Source: a virus
Reading direction: 5' to 3' (one strand)
IMG/VR virus record: IMGVR_UViG_3300033153_002696
Span: 1 to 37,589 of that record
Length of the DNA stretch: 37,589 nucleotides
The position numbers and the translations under genes are program-made. Positions 31,860 to 37,589 of this stretch are shown piece by piece (the first letter of the stretch is position 1; each line of letters starts with the position of its first letter). The notes beneath the pieces are model-generated. The model saw only the letters and a list, made by a program, of their open reading frames with translations, did no database searches and was not told where the DNA came from.

Positions 31860-32504
31860 ATGAAAGTAATTTTAGATTTATGTGGCGGAACTGGTGCTTG
31901 GTCAAAACCATACAAAGACAACGGCTACGATGTAAGAACAATAACCCTACCAAATTATGATTTACTAGAAACTGTGTTTGAACCAGAAACTTTTGAATTT
32001 AGGGGCGTAAAAATGATGAGAGTTGCCAAAGATGAAGTTTACGGAATATTAGCCGCGCCACCTTGTACAATGTTTAGTTTTGCAAGAACCAAAGCCAAGA
32101 CCCCAAGAGATTTAGAAGAAGGAATGAAATGTGTAAGAATGTGTCTTGATATTATCTGGTCTTGTATGGAAATAACCCAAAGCACAGGAAAAAAGACGCT
32201 ACCACTAAAGTTTTGGGCTTTGGAAAACCCAGCAAGAGGATTTTTACCGAAGCTATTAGGAAAGCCAGCGTTTGTATTTAATCCGTATGATTTTGGCGAC
32301 AATTATAAAAAAGAAACTGCCTTATGGGGAAATTTCAAAGAACCAGTAAAATGGTGCGAAGCTGATATAAAAAAATTGCCTAAGTTTGATTATATGAAAA
32401 GTAAAGATATTCACCCAGAAAAATTCGGGCAATTAACAAGACAAGAAAGACGAAGTATAACCCCAGAAGGATTCGCAAAAGCATTTTATAAAGAAAATAA
32501 GTAA
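31860..32504 (+). CDS. Small DNA cytosine-5 methyltransferase-like protein
   Basis: A 214-residue protein with class I SAM-binding LDLCGGTGAWS (residues 5-15), the C5-type catalytic AAPPCTMFS (65-73, Cys69), ENP (122-124) and the C-terminal RSITPEGFAKAF (198-209) closing motif. It is shorter than typical C5 enzymes, with little room for a target-recognition domain. It may protect phage DNA from host nucleases, modify the base for another step, or be inactive on its own. Confidence 0.75.
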   Translation: MKVILDLCGGTGAWSKPYKDNGYDVRTITLPNYDLLETVFEPETFEFRGVKMMRVAKDEVYGILAAPPCTMFSFARTKAKTPRDLEEGMKCVRMCLDIIWSCMEITQSTGKKTLPLKFWALENPARGFLPKLLGKPAFVFNPYDFGDNYKKETALWGNFKEPVKWCEADIKKLPKFDYMKSKDIHPEKFGQLTRQERRSITPEGFAKAFYKENK

Positions 32505-32536
32505 CCCCCCATTATTCACCTAAAAGAAACAAACAC

Positions 32537-32737
32537 ATGAAGATGCAAGATATAATTCAAGTATTCACAAAAGAGGAAGAAATGGAAATTTTAAGTTGTT
32601 CTGAATTTTTTACTTTTGTGGGGATTCGTAAAAATCCTTTTTATTACAAAGGAAAATTCGCAATAGTAAAAAGCGACATAGATTTAAGAACTATTAGAAA
32701 ACTAAGTAATGTACTAGATTTAAGAAATAACCAATAA
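32537..32737 (+). CDS. Hypothetical small protein (66 aa)
   Basis: Sixty-six residues, alpha/beta mix, one Cys. Ends 3 nt before the next gene. Not recognised. Confidence 0.45.
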   Translation: MKMQDIIQVFTKEEEMEILSCSEFFTFVGIRKNPFYYKGKFAIVKSDIDLRTIRKLSNVLDLRNNQ

Positions 32738-32740
32738 GAC

Positions 32741-33031
32741 ATGGCAAAGACAGAAACATATTTTTTTCTAAAAGAAAGGGATGGCTTAAAATGTGGCATA
32801 TGTAAAAAATCGCTAACAAAAGAATGGGCTGAATACCAAGAGTGGATGGATTCAGTAAAATTTCATAAAAGGTCATCGTTTGCAAGAAAAAAAATAAATC
32901 TAAACATAGACCACAAAATACCAAGAAGTAGATTAAAAAATAAGGAATATTATAAATACATGGCAAATCTACAATTAGCCCACAAGACTTGTAACACCGA
33001 AAAAGGCTCTGACAATGAATATATCAACTAA
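32741..33031 (+). CDS. HNH endonuclease (McrA-like)
   Basis: A 96-residue protein: CGICKKSL (18-25), IDHKIPRSRL (about 56-65), LAHKTCNTEKG (about 79-89), a complete HNH with zinc cysteines. Likely a small structure- or sequence-directed nuclease, used in packaging, recombination or homing. No DNA-binding extension. Confidence 0.8.
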   Translation: MAKTETYFFLKERDGLKCGICKKSLTKEWAEYQEWMDSVKFHKRSSFARKKINLNIDHKIPRSRLKNKEYYKYMANLQLAHKTCNTEKGSDNEYIN

Positions 33032-33175
33032 AAGGGAAAAACCCGTCTAAGGCAAACCTCAAGCGATTAAAGGCACATTTTAACCATTAAAGAACACTTA
33101 GATATTTAATTATGGGAGTAAGATATGAAGATCCGATAAGGACTTGACAAGAACTAACCAGAATTTGCGAAAGTA
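33032..33175. other. Non-coding gap before the 33176 promoter
   Basis: About 145 nt with no credible gene; the longest ATG frame is 11 codons. A second TTGACA at 33144-33149 has no matching -10. I see nothing else that I can support. Confidence 0.4.
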
Positions 33176-33203
33176 TTGACAACTTTGTAAATAGGTATAT
33201 ACT
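33176..33203 (+). promoter_or_regulatory. Sigma70-type promoter abutting the HNH ATG
   Basis: TTGACA, 16-bp spacer, TATACT, six bases, ATG 33210: near-consensus, and +1 is predicted on the ATG. It is homologous to the 28233 promoter over AAATAGG..TATACT..AAATTATGA. Confidence 0.8.
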
Positions 33204-33209
33204 GAAATT

Positions 33210-33620
33210 ATGATAAAAAATAAAAGAGAGTGTAGGACTTGTGGTAAAGATATATCAAAAAGGGCAGGAAATGCTGTTTATTGTTTCCCTTGTTTATATA
33301 AAAGGGAAAATCAAAAAAGTAAAGAGTCTGGTAGGAGGAAAAGAAAAGATTTTGTCGCAGATAAAAAATGTATTTTTTGTGGTTCAGTAAAAGATTTGCA
33401 AGGGCATCACTCTGATATGGATAAAAGAAATAATACACAAGATAATTTTATTTTTTTATGTATGTCGTGTCATTCAAAAGTACATTTTAGAATACTAAGA
33501 CCATTTATAAGAAACATAGCAAAATCCCTGAAAGCCGAAAGATTTGGAGTAACACAGATTGCAAAGATAATCGGGCTATCAAGACAAAGGATTTATAAGA
33601 TTTTGGAAAAGGTAGAATAG
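33210..33620 (+). CDS. HNH endonuclease with C-terminal helix-turn-helix
   Basis: A 136-residue protein. N-terminal CRTCGK/CFPC zinc pair, HNH with CIFC, GHHSDMDKRNN and CMSCHSKVHF (about 50-92), and a C-terminal resolvase-like HTH (FGVTQIAKIIGLSRQRIYKIL, about 113-133). It could be a homing endonuclease whose HTH also autoregulates. Leaderless mRNA is likely from the promoter geometry. Confidence 0.82.
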   Translation: MIKNKRECRTCGKDISKRAGNAVYCFPCLYKRENQKSKESGRRKRKDFVADKKCIFCGSVKDLQGHHSDMDKRNNTQDNFIFLCMSCHSKVHFRILRPFIRNIAKSLKAERFGVTQIAKIIGLSRQRIYKILEKVE

Positions 33621-33629
33621 TTATCCACA
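33621..33629 (+). promoter_or_regulatory. DnaA-box match
   Basis: TTATCCACA, a perfect consensus DnaA box, 6 bp upstream of the next promoter's -35. Could be chance in AT-rich DNA. It could also be a regulator or replication-start site using host DnaA. Confidence 0.4.
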
Positions 33630-33635
33630 AGGGTA

Positions 33636-33664
33636 TTGACACTTATGTAAATAAAGCATAGTAT
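33636..33664 (+). promoter_or_regulatory. Sigma70-type promoter of the replication module
   Basis: TTGACA, 17-bp spacer, TAGTAT; +1 near 33671. Unlike the other promoters, it does not lead straight to a gene: a structured leader of about 240 nt comes first. Only a 7-codon frame (ATG 33669) is present at the start. Confidence 0.7.
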
Positions 33665-33670
33665 TAAGAT

Positions 33671-33905
33671 GTACTGGAGATATCGGGCATGAGAAACTAG
33701 GTAAAGGAATTATCCTTTATAGGTAAACTCACAAGCGACTCTCTGTGTACAGCCCGAAAGGGTTTACTGATATGGGGTAGGGAAATTCTTAACTTAAAAA
33801 ATGTAATTATCACTACCCCTTAACCGATTATTAAAAGCTAAAGTTTTCAGTTCGGCATCTTCACTTTAGCGGATGTCGAACCGAGAAAGTCGCAAGACTT
33901 AAAAT
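33671..33905 (+). ncRNA. Structured leader RNA with pseudoknots
   Basis: Non-coding, highly paired. TCGGGC/GCCCGA (33683-33688/33752-33757); TAAAGGA/TCCTTTA with ATTA loop (33702-33719); GTAAAC/GTTTAC (33723-33728/33762-33767, crossing the first stem); GGGGTAG/CTACCCC (33774-33819); pseudoknot 33837-33881; and hairpin AAGTC-GCAA-GACTT (33887-33900). It precedes the 33913 gene and may be a riboswitch-like or antitermination leader, or a free RNA. Confidence 0.55.
33837..33881 (+). ncRNA. H-type pseudoknot in the leader
   Basis: GCTAAAG (33837-33843) pairs with CTTTAGC (33864-33870). The loop GTTCGGCATC (33850-33859) pairs with GATGTCGAAC (33872-33881), 10 bp with one G-U. One base separates the two 3' strands, as in the pseudoknots at 7709 and 26771. 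Confidence 0.65.
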
Positions 33906-33912
33906 TCTAACA

Positions 33913-34041
33913 ATGAAAGAACAACCAAGCGTAAATGTACTAAGGGCGACCCTCTGGATTTTATTCATAACCTCAATAGCAATAAACGCAGGCTCTATGG
34001 TCGTAATCAATAAGCTAACAAGTATAATTCTATGTCAATAA
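33913..34041 (+). CDS. Single-TM mini-protein (42 aa)
   Basis: Forty-two residues with one membrane helix (about 12-33). It is the first gene of the module after the structured leader and overlaps the next gene by 10 nt. Unknown role. Confidence 0.5.
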   Translation: MKEQPSVNVLRATLWILFITSIAINAGSMVVINKLTSIILCQ

Positions 34042-34184
34042 AAGAAAAAGCAAAAAAATACCGACAAGCTATGTTAGACGGAGCAGACATGACTGACGCA
34101 AGAGAAGTAGAAATGTTTTCAGGCCTAACAATGGAACAGCAATTTGAAGTTATAGATTATCGGGTAGCTCAACAAAAAAAATGA
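34032..34184 (+). CDS. Small hypothetical protein (50 aa)
   Basis: Fifty residues, helical, ending in a Lys-rich tail. Shares ATGA with the next gene. Not recognised. Confidence 0.5.
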   Translation: MSIKEKAKKYRQAMLDGADMTDAREVEMFSGLTMEQQFEVIDYRVAQQKK

Positions 34185-34357
34185 ACATAAACGACATAAT
34201 GCCAACAAAAGAAAACCTTGTGAAACTATTAAATGACGATTTTGAAGACGAAAAAAGGGAAGAAGCAAAACTGCGTAGCGAAGATATGAAACAGGAACTC
34301 TATGCTATGCGACACGAACAAGACGAAAGATTATTAGATGAAGTTAAATATCAATAA
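34181..34357 (+). CDS. Small acidic helical protein (58 aa)
   Basis: Fifty-eight residues dominated by Glu/Asp/Lys, probably one long helix. It lies just before the ssDNA-binding-like gene, with which it might interact. No family recognised. Confidence 0.5.
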   Translation: MNINDIMPTKENLVKLLNDDFEDEKREEAKLRSEDMKQELYAMRHEQDERLLDEVKYQ

Positions 34358-34361
34358 AAAC

Positions 34362-34985
34362 ATGGACATGACACAAGAGACAATGAAAAAAGTAGGAAGC
34401 GATAGTATATTTTTACCAATAGACGCTGGTAGTGATAACAGATACAGGATTGTATCAGGTATTAAAGGAGTAAAACAGCATGGCTTTCAGGTTGGAGATA
34501 ATTGGAGATTCCCTATATGCCCAACAGCCCAAAAGAATTGGGAAAATGAAACTAACGGAACTAACGAAGAAGTACCACAATGTCCCCTATGTTTGGCTGG
34601 AACAAGTGAAAAAATGAAAAAGGTGGGTGTTCAATTTTTTGCACTAGCAATAGATAGAAAAACAGGAAAATTAGGAGTATTGAAGCAAGGTATAATGTTA
34701 TTCAAAATCATAATGGCTATGGCACATGACGAAGATTGGGGAGATTTGTCGCAGTATGATATTAAGGTAACAAAAACTGGCGAAGGTAAAGAAACAAAAT
34801 ATAGTGCATTAGGAGTACCAAATAAAACACCCCTAACAGACGAAGAAAAGAAAATGATTGAAGAATCGGACATAGACTTAGATAAAATGTGTATTCCTAA
34901 TGACTTTGATAAGCTAGTAGAGATAGCAGGGATTGACCCAGAGAAGATTAAAAGTGTAGTTAAAGGAGACATTCCTTTCGCCTAA
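34362..34985 (+). CDS. Single-stranded DNA-binding-like protein
   Basis: A 207-residue protein from ATG 34362 (in-frame ATG 34338 is possible). The order of features resembles phage gp32-like ssDNA-binding proteins: RIVSGIKGVKQHG beta strand, a zinc-type CP...CPLC cluster (about 54-77), a long FFALAIDRKTGKLGVLKQG core, DWGDLSQYDIKV, and an acidic C-terminal region. It would coat ssDNA in replication and recombination. Fits with the following resolvase. Confidence 0.55.
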   Translation: MDMTQETMKKVGSDSIFLPIDAGSDNRYRIVSGIKGVKQHGFQVGDNWRFPICPTAQKNWENETNGTNEEVPQCPLCLAGTSEKMKKVGVQFFALAIDRKTGKLGVLKQGIMLFKIIMAMAHDEDWGDLSQYDIKVTKTGEGKETKYSALGVPNKTPLTDEEKKMIEESDIDLDKMCIPNDFDKLVEIAGIDPEKIKSVVKGDIPFA

Positions 34986-35338
34986 TGACTTTTCAAGCAC
35001 AATCACAAATATCCAAAGTCTTAACCATGTCAGACAAAGGCATTAGAATACAGATAGACACACAAGAACTACCACCAGAAGATATTGCAAAGCTGTTCAA
35101 ACTGAAAGATGTTGACGGAATTATCTGGACAGCTTTCAAAGAAATTCCCATGAAAGAAGAAGATTTTGAAATACCAGAAGTAATTGATAAGGACATAGAC
35201 ACAAAAACCCCCAGTCAAAGATTGAGAAATACTTTATTTATCTATTGGCAACAAAACAAAACGGGGCTAGAATTTGATATGTTCTACAAGCGTAGTATTG
35301 AAAAGTATATCAATGTTATTAAGGAAAAATTAATATAA
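34985..35338 (+). CDS. Hypothetical replication-module protein
   Basis: A 117-residue protein: an N-terminal small beta domain (GIRIQIDTQELPPEDIAKLF) and a helical C-terminal part (RLRNTLFIYWQQNK). Proteins of this look sit next to ssDNA-binding genes in other phages, but I cannot name the function. Overlaps the previous stop by 1 nt. Confidence 0.55.
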   Translation: MTFQAQSQISKVLTMSDKGIRIQIDTQELPPEDIAKLFKLKDVDGIIWTAFKEIPMKEEDFEIPEVIDKDIDTKTPSQRLRNTLFIYWQQNKTGLEFDMFYKRSIEKYINVIKEKLI

Positions 35339-35344
35339 CCAACA

Positions 35345-35692
35345 ATGAGACCAATAAGCCCAAAAGTTAAAGCAATACTACAAGAAGAACCAAATGTATG
35401 TGCTAGAGCTAACAAGGATTGCGAGGGGTGCATAACTTGGGAACATTCTATTATCTATGCTGGCAGACAATTAGACGAAGCATGGGCGATAATCAAGCTA
35501 TGTGAAAAACACCACAGCGTAAATATGTTTCAGGACACTGGACTATTGGATAAAGAAATAAACGAATGGATCGCCTTGAATCGTGCTACAACTGAAGAAC
35601 TAAGAAGAATAAGCAAAGCAGAGAATTACTTATTAAAAAGAGAAAGATTAAATAAGAAGTATGGCATATTCGGAAAAAAGTTTTCAAGTTGA
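35345..35692 (+). CDS. HNH-type recombination nuclease-like protein
   Basis: A 115-residue protein with CARANKDCEGCITWEHSIIYAG (about residues 19-40) and LCEKHHSVN (about 58-66). This WEH...HH arrangement is found in small phage HNH proteins next to Holliday-junction resolvases. Overlaps the resolvase-like gene by 32 nt. Activity is inferred only. Confidence 0.6.
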   Translation: MRPISPKVKAILQEEPNVCARANKDCEGCITWEHSIIYAGRQLDEAWAIIKLCEKHHSVNMFQDTGLLDKEINEWIALNRATTEELRRISKAENYLLKRERLNKKYGIFGKKFSS

Positions 35693-36080
35693 ATTTGGCA
35701 AAAACAACACACAAGAAGGTGTGTTTGAGTTGAAGATAACCAAAAGCAGAAGTGTAAGGTTTGACGCAGTACAACCACATCAACGAGAAGCATTGCTAAA
35801 CGCACAAAGTGATGATGGTGTATATCACAAGATAGCTGACCAGACTATAGGCAGAGGGTTAAATTTTGGCTATACACAACCCAAGCCGTTTGACTGCTTT
35901 CTAATAAGGAATACTAGAGCTTATGTGGTAGTGATGTTTTACGAGCCTAGAAAAAGAAAAATGGTGTATTATATAGAAATAAAAACTTGGCTCGCCTTAG
36001 AAAGAATTATCCCTAAGAAAAGCATTACAGAAGCATTATTAGTTGAAGATGGAATTTATCATACAAGTTATCTTAAATAA
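35661..36080 (+). CDS. RecU/Hjc-like Holliday junction resolvase
   Basis: A 139-residue protein with a PD-(D/E)xK-like core: FELKITKSRSVRFDAVQPHQREALLNA (about 21-48, ELK with HQ downstream), FGYTQPKPFDCFLI (about 70-83; Asp near 80) and YVVVMFYE. These match RecU-like nucleases that cut recombination intermediates before packaging. Size fits the family. Confidence 0.7.
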   Translation: MAYSEKSFQVEFGKNNTQEGVFELKITKSRSVRFDAVQPHQREALLNAQSDDGVYHKIADQTIGRGLNFGYTQPKPFDCFLIRNTRAYVVVMFYEPRKRKMVYYIEIKTWLALERIIPKKSITEALLVEDGIYHTSYLK

Positions 36081-36081
36081 A

Positions 36082-36195
36082 ATGCTTAAAATAATAACAG
36101 CCTCAATCCTAGCAATCATCGCAATACCATTTATAATAGTCGTTTATGGTTTAGGGAAAGTAACTGAATTAAAATTATGGAAAAAGAAAAAATAA
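36082..36195 (+). CDS. Single-TM mini-protein (37 aa)
   Basis: Thirty-seven residues: membrane helix at about 4-24, then a Lys-rich cytoplasmic tail. Overlaps the next gene by 19 nt. Unknown. Confidence 0.45.
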   Translation: MLKIITASILAIIAIPFIIVVYGLGKVTELKLWKKKK

Positions 36196-36344
36196 TAATT
36201 TTAGGAATAATAATAATCGGAATTGTTTTTTGTATAAATGGGCTTATAGATATGTATGAGAAAGAAAAATTATTGAAAGCATTAGAAGAAGTATCGTATT
36301 TTGATATGGGTCTTATTGGAACATCAACTAACCCCCACATATAA
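36177..36344 (+). CDS. Single-TM mini-protein (55 aa)
   Basis: Fifty-five residues: a very Ile-rich membrane helix (6-22) and a soluble tail. Unknown function; one of several small membrane proteins of this arm. Confidence 0.45.
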   Translation: MEKEKIIILGIIIIGIVFCINGLIDMYEKEKLLKALEEVSYFDMGLIGTSTNPHI

Positions 36345-36346
36345 AC

Positions 36347-36526
36347 ATGGAAAAAGGAAAGCCAAATATACTTATAAGAAATAAAAAATGCTCAAGAAAT
36401 AAATTTTTTATATGTATTGGTGATAGATGTTCTTCTTGGGGTCGTAATTGGAAAAGACATTGGTTTAATAAAGAAAATAATTGTTATCGCTGTGGTATAA
36501 GTAAAGAAGATGCTAAAAATCAATAA
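36347..36526 (+). CDS. Zinc-binding mini-protein (59 aa)
   Basis: Fifty-nine residues, basic, with Cys15, Cys23, Cys28 and CYRC (about 47-50). Probably a zinc ribbon of nucleic-acid type. Not assigned to a family. Confidence 0.5.
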   Translation: MEKGKPNILIRNKKCSRNKFFICIGDRCSSWGRNWKRHWFNKENNCYRCGISKEDAKNQ

Positions 36527-36528
36527 TT

Positions 36529-36711
36529 ATGAAAAAAGAAAAAATACAAAAAAAGCGTACAGAATATGTGGTCGGTTACTGGTTTTATATGGAAAATAAT
36601 CATGAAAATCTAGCAAAAGCAGAACGAGATATTGAACAAAAAAAAGAAGAACCGAGATATAAGGATATAAAACTTTACCAAACATCTTTCAGTGAAATTA
36701 AACCACAATGA
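36529..36711 (+). CDS. Hypothetical small protein (60 aa)
   Basis: Sixty residues, helical, highly charged. Overlaps the next gene by 4 nt. Not recognised. Confidence 0.45.
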   Translation: MKKEKIQKKRTEYVVGYWFYMENNHENLAKAERDIEQKKEEPRYKDIKLYQTSFSEIKPQ

Positions 36712-36893
36712 AAAACCTAATGATAAAATACAACCACGACAAAAAGAATTGGGAGGTAATAAAATACCAAAAACTAATTCGTGGCAAAACAGAAGTATTA
36801 GGTAGTAATGTATTAGTAGAGTTCTCTATTCGGGAACTTGCAGAAGCCTATGTTAATGACTTACCAAGAGCAGAAGGGTTTAAAAAAGTTTAG
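36708..36893 (+). CDS. Hypothetical small protein (61 aa)
   Basis: Sixty-one residues with a mixed alpha/beta pattern and no cysteines. Not recognised. Confidence 0.45.
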   Translation: MKNLMIKYNHDKKNWEVIKYQKLIRGKTEVLGSNVLVEFSIRELAEAYVNDLPRAEGFKKV

Positions 36894-36934
36894 GTCGAAA
36901 ATTGACTGCGAGAGGTTTATTGAAGAAAATTAGT

Positions 36935-37030
36935 ATGTGGCATCAAGAAAAAAAGTGCAGAAATTGTGTCTTAAATGGAGATTGTTTAATGGATAATCCC
37001 GAAGATTGTGATGTTGAAGATGAAGATTAA
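36935..37030 (+). CDS. Cys-rich acidic mini-protein (31 aa)
   Basis: Thirty-one residues with CRNC, a third Cys and a fourth near the end, plus an acidic tail. Four cysteines could bind one zinc. Short, so uncertain. Confidence 0.35.
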   Translation: MWHQEKKCRNCVLNGDCLMDNPEDCDVEDED

Positions 37031-37033
37031 CCC

Positions 37034-37052
37034 CCCAAAAGAATACATAAGA
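37034..37052 (+). repeat. 19-bp direct repeat, copy 1
   Basis: CCCAAAAGAATACATAAGA occurs here and at 37253-37271, bracketing the gene at 37078. It suggests a local duplication. Confidence 0.7.
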
Positions 37053-37077
37053 GGCAGAGTGAATTTGTGAAAACATT

Positions 37078-37269
37078 ATGATAAATGATTATCTAGTACA
37101 AAAAGAATTAAGGCGGATTGATTTTGAAATGAAAGAATTTGGTGAACCCCTTTTAGTTAGTGATGGAACTTCGCAGAAATATTGGTGGAATATACGGAAA
37201 AAATTAGGAATAAAATGGTGGCAATTCTGGGTTGATGAAACAAAGATTTTAACCCAAAAGAATACATAA
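37078..37269 (+). CDS. Hypothetical small protein (63 aa)
   Basis: Sixty-three residues, Trp-rich (QKYWWNIRKKLGIKWWQFW region). No cysteines. The second direct-repeat copy overlaps its last codons. Not recognised. Confidence 0.5.
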   Translation: MINDYLVQKELRRIDFEMKEFGEPLLVSDGTSQKYWWNIRKKLGIKWWQFWVDETKILTQKNT

Positions 37270-37271
37270 GA
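37253..37271 (+). repeat. 19-bp direct repeat, copy 2
   Basis: Second exact copy of CCCAAAAGAATACATAAGA, encoding the end of the 37078 protein. Confidence 0.7.
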
Positions 37272-37276
37272 AACCA

Positions 37277-37402
37277 ATGATAAAATTTTTAGAAAAAATA
37301 TTTGGGTGTTTCCACGATTGGGAATATCTTGGTGGATGGGGTAGAACATATCAACAAAAAAAATGTCGTAAATGTGGAAAATTAAAAATAATAAGCCAAT
37401 AG
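37277..37402 (+). CDS. Zinc-ribbon mini-protein (41 aa)
   Basis: Forty-one residues: amphipathic N-terminus with GCFHDW (Cys11, His13) and CRKCG near residues 30-34. Such GCFHDW plus CxxCG proteins are common small phage zinc proteins of unknown role. It is the last gene before the junction RNA. Confidence 0.55.
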   Translation: MIKFLEKIFGCFHDWEYLGGWGRTYQQKKCRKCGKLKIISQ

Positions 37403-37410
37403 TTCATTGT

Positions 37411-37539
37411 GTTTGAGACAGTGGGGCTAGTCCAATACTGGTACTAGTAGGTAATTGGTATAAACGCCCCCTTATCCTACCCACGATATATCTGATGGGC
37501 GATAAAAGCTCTCAAAGGGAATGGAAAACTGTCTCAAAC
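37411..37539 (+). ncRNA. Structured junction element closed by a 12-bp helix
   Basis: Spans the circular junction (37411-37475 plus 1-64). GTTTGAGACAGT (37411-37422) pairs with ACTGTCTCAAAC (37528-37539; also 53-64). Inside: GGGGC/GCCCC (37423-37427/37466-37470) enclosing a hairpin TAGTCCA...TGGTACTA (37428-37446), and GTAGG (37447-37451), which can pair with CCTAC (37476-37480) as a pseudoknot. No gene fits. It may be a non-coding RNA, a leader, or a replication/packaging site acting as DNA. Confidence 0.5.
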
Positions 37540-37589
37540 CCAGTGAATTATTAAATAATAATAAACAAATAAAATGGAGAAACTAAAAA
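37476..37589. repeat. Terminal direct repeat, right copy
   Basis: Exact copy of bases 1-114. It contains the ATG and first codons of the first gene (from 37574), truncated by the window end. Confidence 0.9.

Noticed and set aside
1-37589. CRISPR array or a Cas gene
   Set aside because: No regularly spaced repeats were found. Glycine-rich and Ser/Thr-rich coding repeats (18751-22715) are protein repeats, not arrays.
1-37589. Recoded stop codon (TGA or TAG read as an amino acid)
   Set aside because: Many tightly coupled genes end at TGA (for example 21814-21816, 22847-22849, 27501-27503) or TAG (27316-27318, 37400-37402) exactly at the next start, so the standard code applies.

Overview
This window is one complete circular phage genome of 37,475 bp. 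The first 114 bases recur exactly at the end (37476-37589), as expected when a circular or circularly permuted genome is written out linearly. All confident genes lie on the + strand, are AT-rich and tightly packed (many ATGA or TAATG overlaps), and use the standard code, with TAA, TGA and TAG all acting as stops. There is no integrase, repressor or DNA polymerase that I can recognise, so a virulent phage relying on the host replisome is the simplest reading. There is no tape-measure gene, while internal (ejection-type) virion proteins and a large propeller-like protein are present, which suggests a short-tailed (podovirus-like) virion.

Host. Several virion-module proteins (genes at 7134, 7988, 11769, 18751) have an N-terminal membrane segment followed by Ser/Thr-rich repeats of the NASTT / GTIGTGTWEGTPI / GIGTSTPY type. 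I know this style from surface proteins of Patescibacteria (CPR), especially the Parcubacteria group, so such a host is inferred. Use of TGA as a stop argues against the UGA-recoded lineages of that radiation.

Layout. 0-1.5 kb: small genes. 1.5-5 kb: terminase small and large subunits, then accessory genes including a sulfotransferase-like and a SET-domain (protein-lysine methyltransferase-like) protein. 5-11.6 kb: portal, exported Ser/Thr-rich proteins, scaffold, a free-standing HNH endonuclease, major capsid protein and head-tail connector. 11.6-18 kb: exported repeat protein, propeller-like protein, internal virion proteins. 18-23 kb: coiled-coil and fibre proteins and a glycine-rich adhesin-like protein. 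23-26.5 kb: second HNH, papain-like protein, M23 endolysin, holin, and a transglycosylase/cysteine-peptidase lysin. 26.5-29 kb: an RNA-rich region with few genes. 29-37.4 kb: early/nucleic-acid module with RNA ligase, small C5-methyltransferase, HNH proteins, single-strand-binding-like protein and a RecU/Hjc-like nuclease, among many tiny zinc-ribbon or single-TM proteins.

Two system-level features stand out. First, Shine-Dalgarno sequences are nearly absent, while at least eight genes have a -10 box (TGnTATAAT, TATACT or relatives) placed so that the predicted transcription start falls on or next to the ATG. This suggests leaderless mRNAs. Second, the few long intergenic gaps are packed with perfect or near-perfect stems, including several H-type pseudoknots (7709-7788, 26771-26817, 33837-33881, possibly 10774-10827) and two RNAs closed by long helices (27909-28091 and the junction element 37411-37539). 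These look like unclassified structured RNAs and are the best candidates for new biology here.
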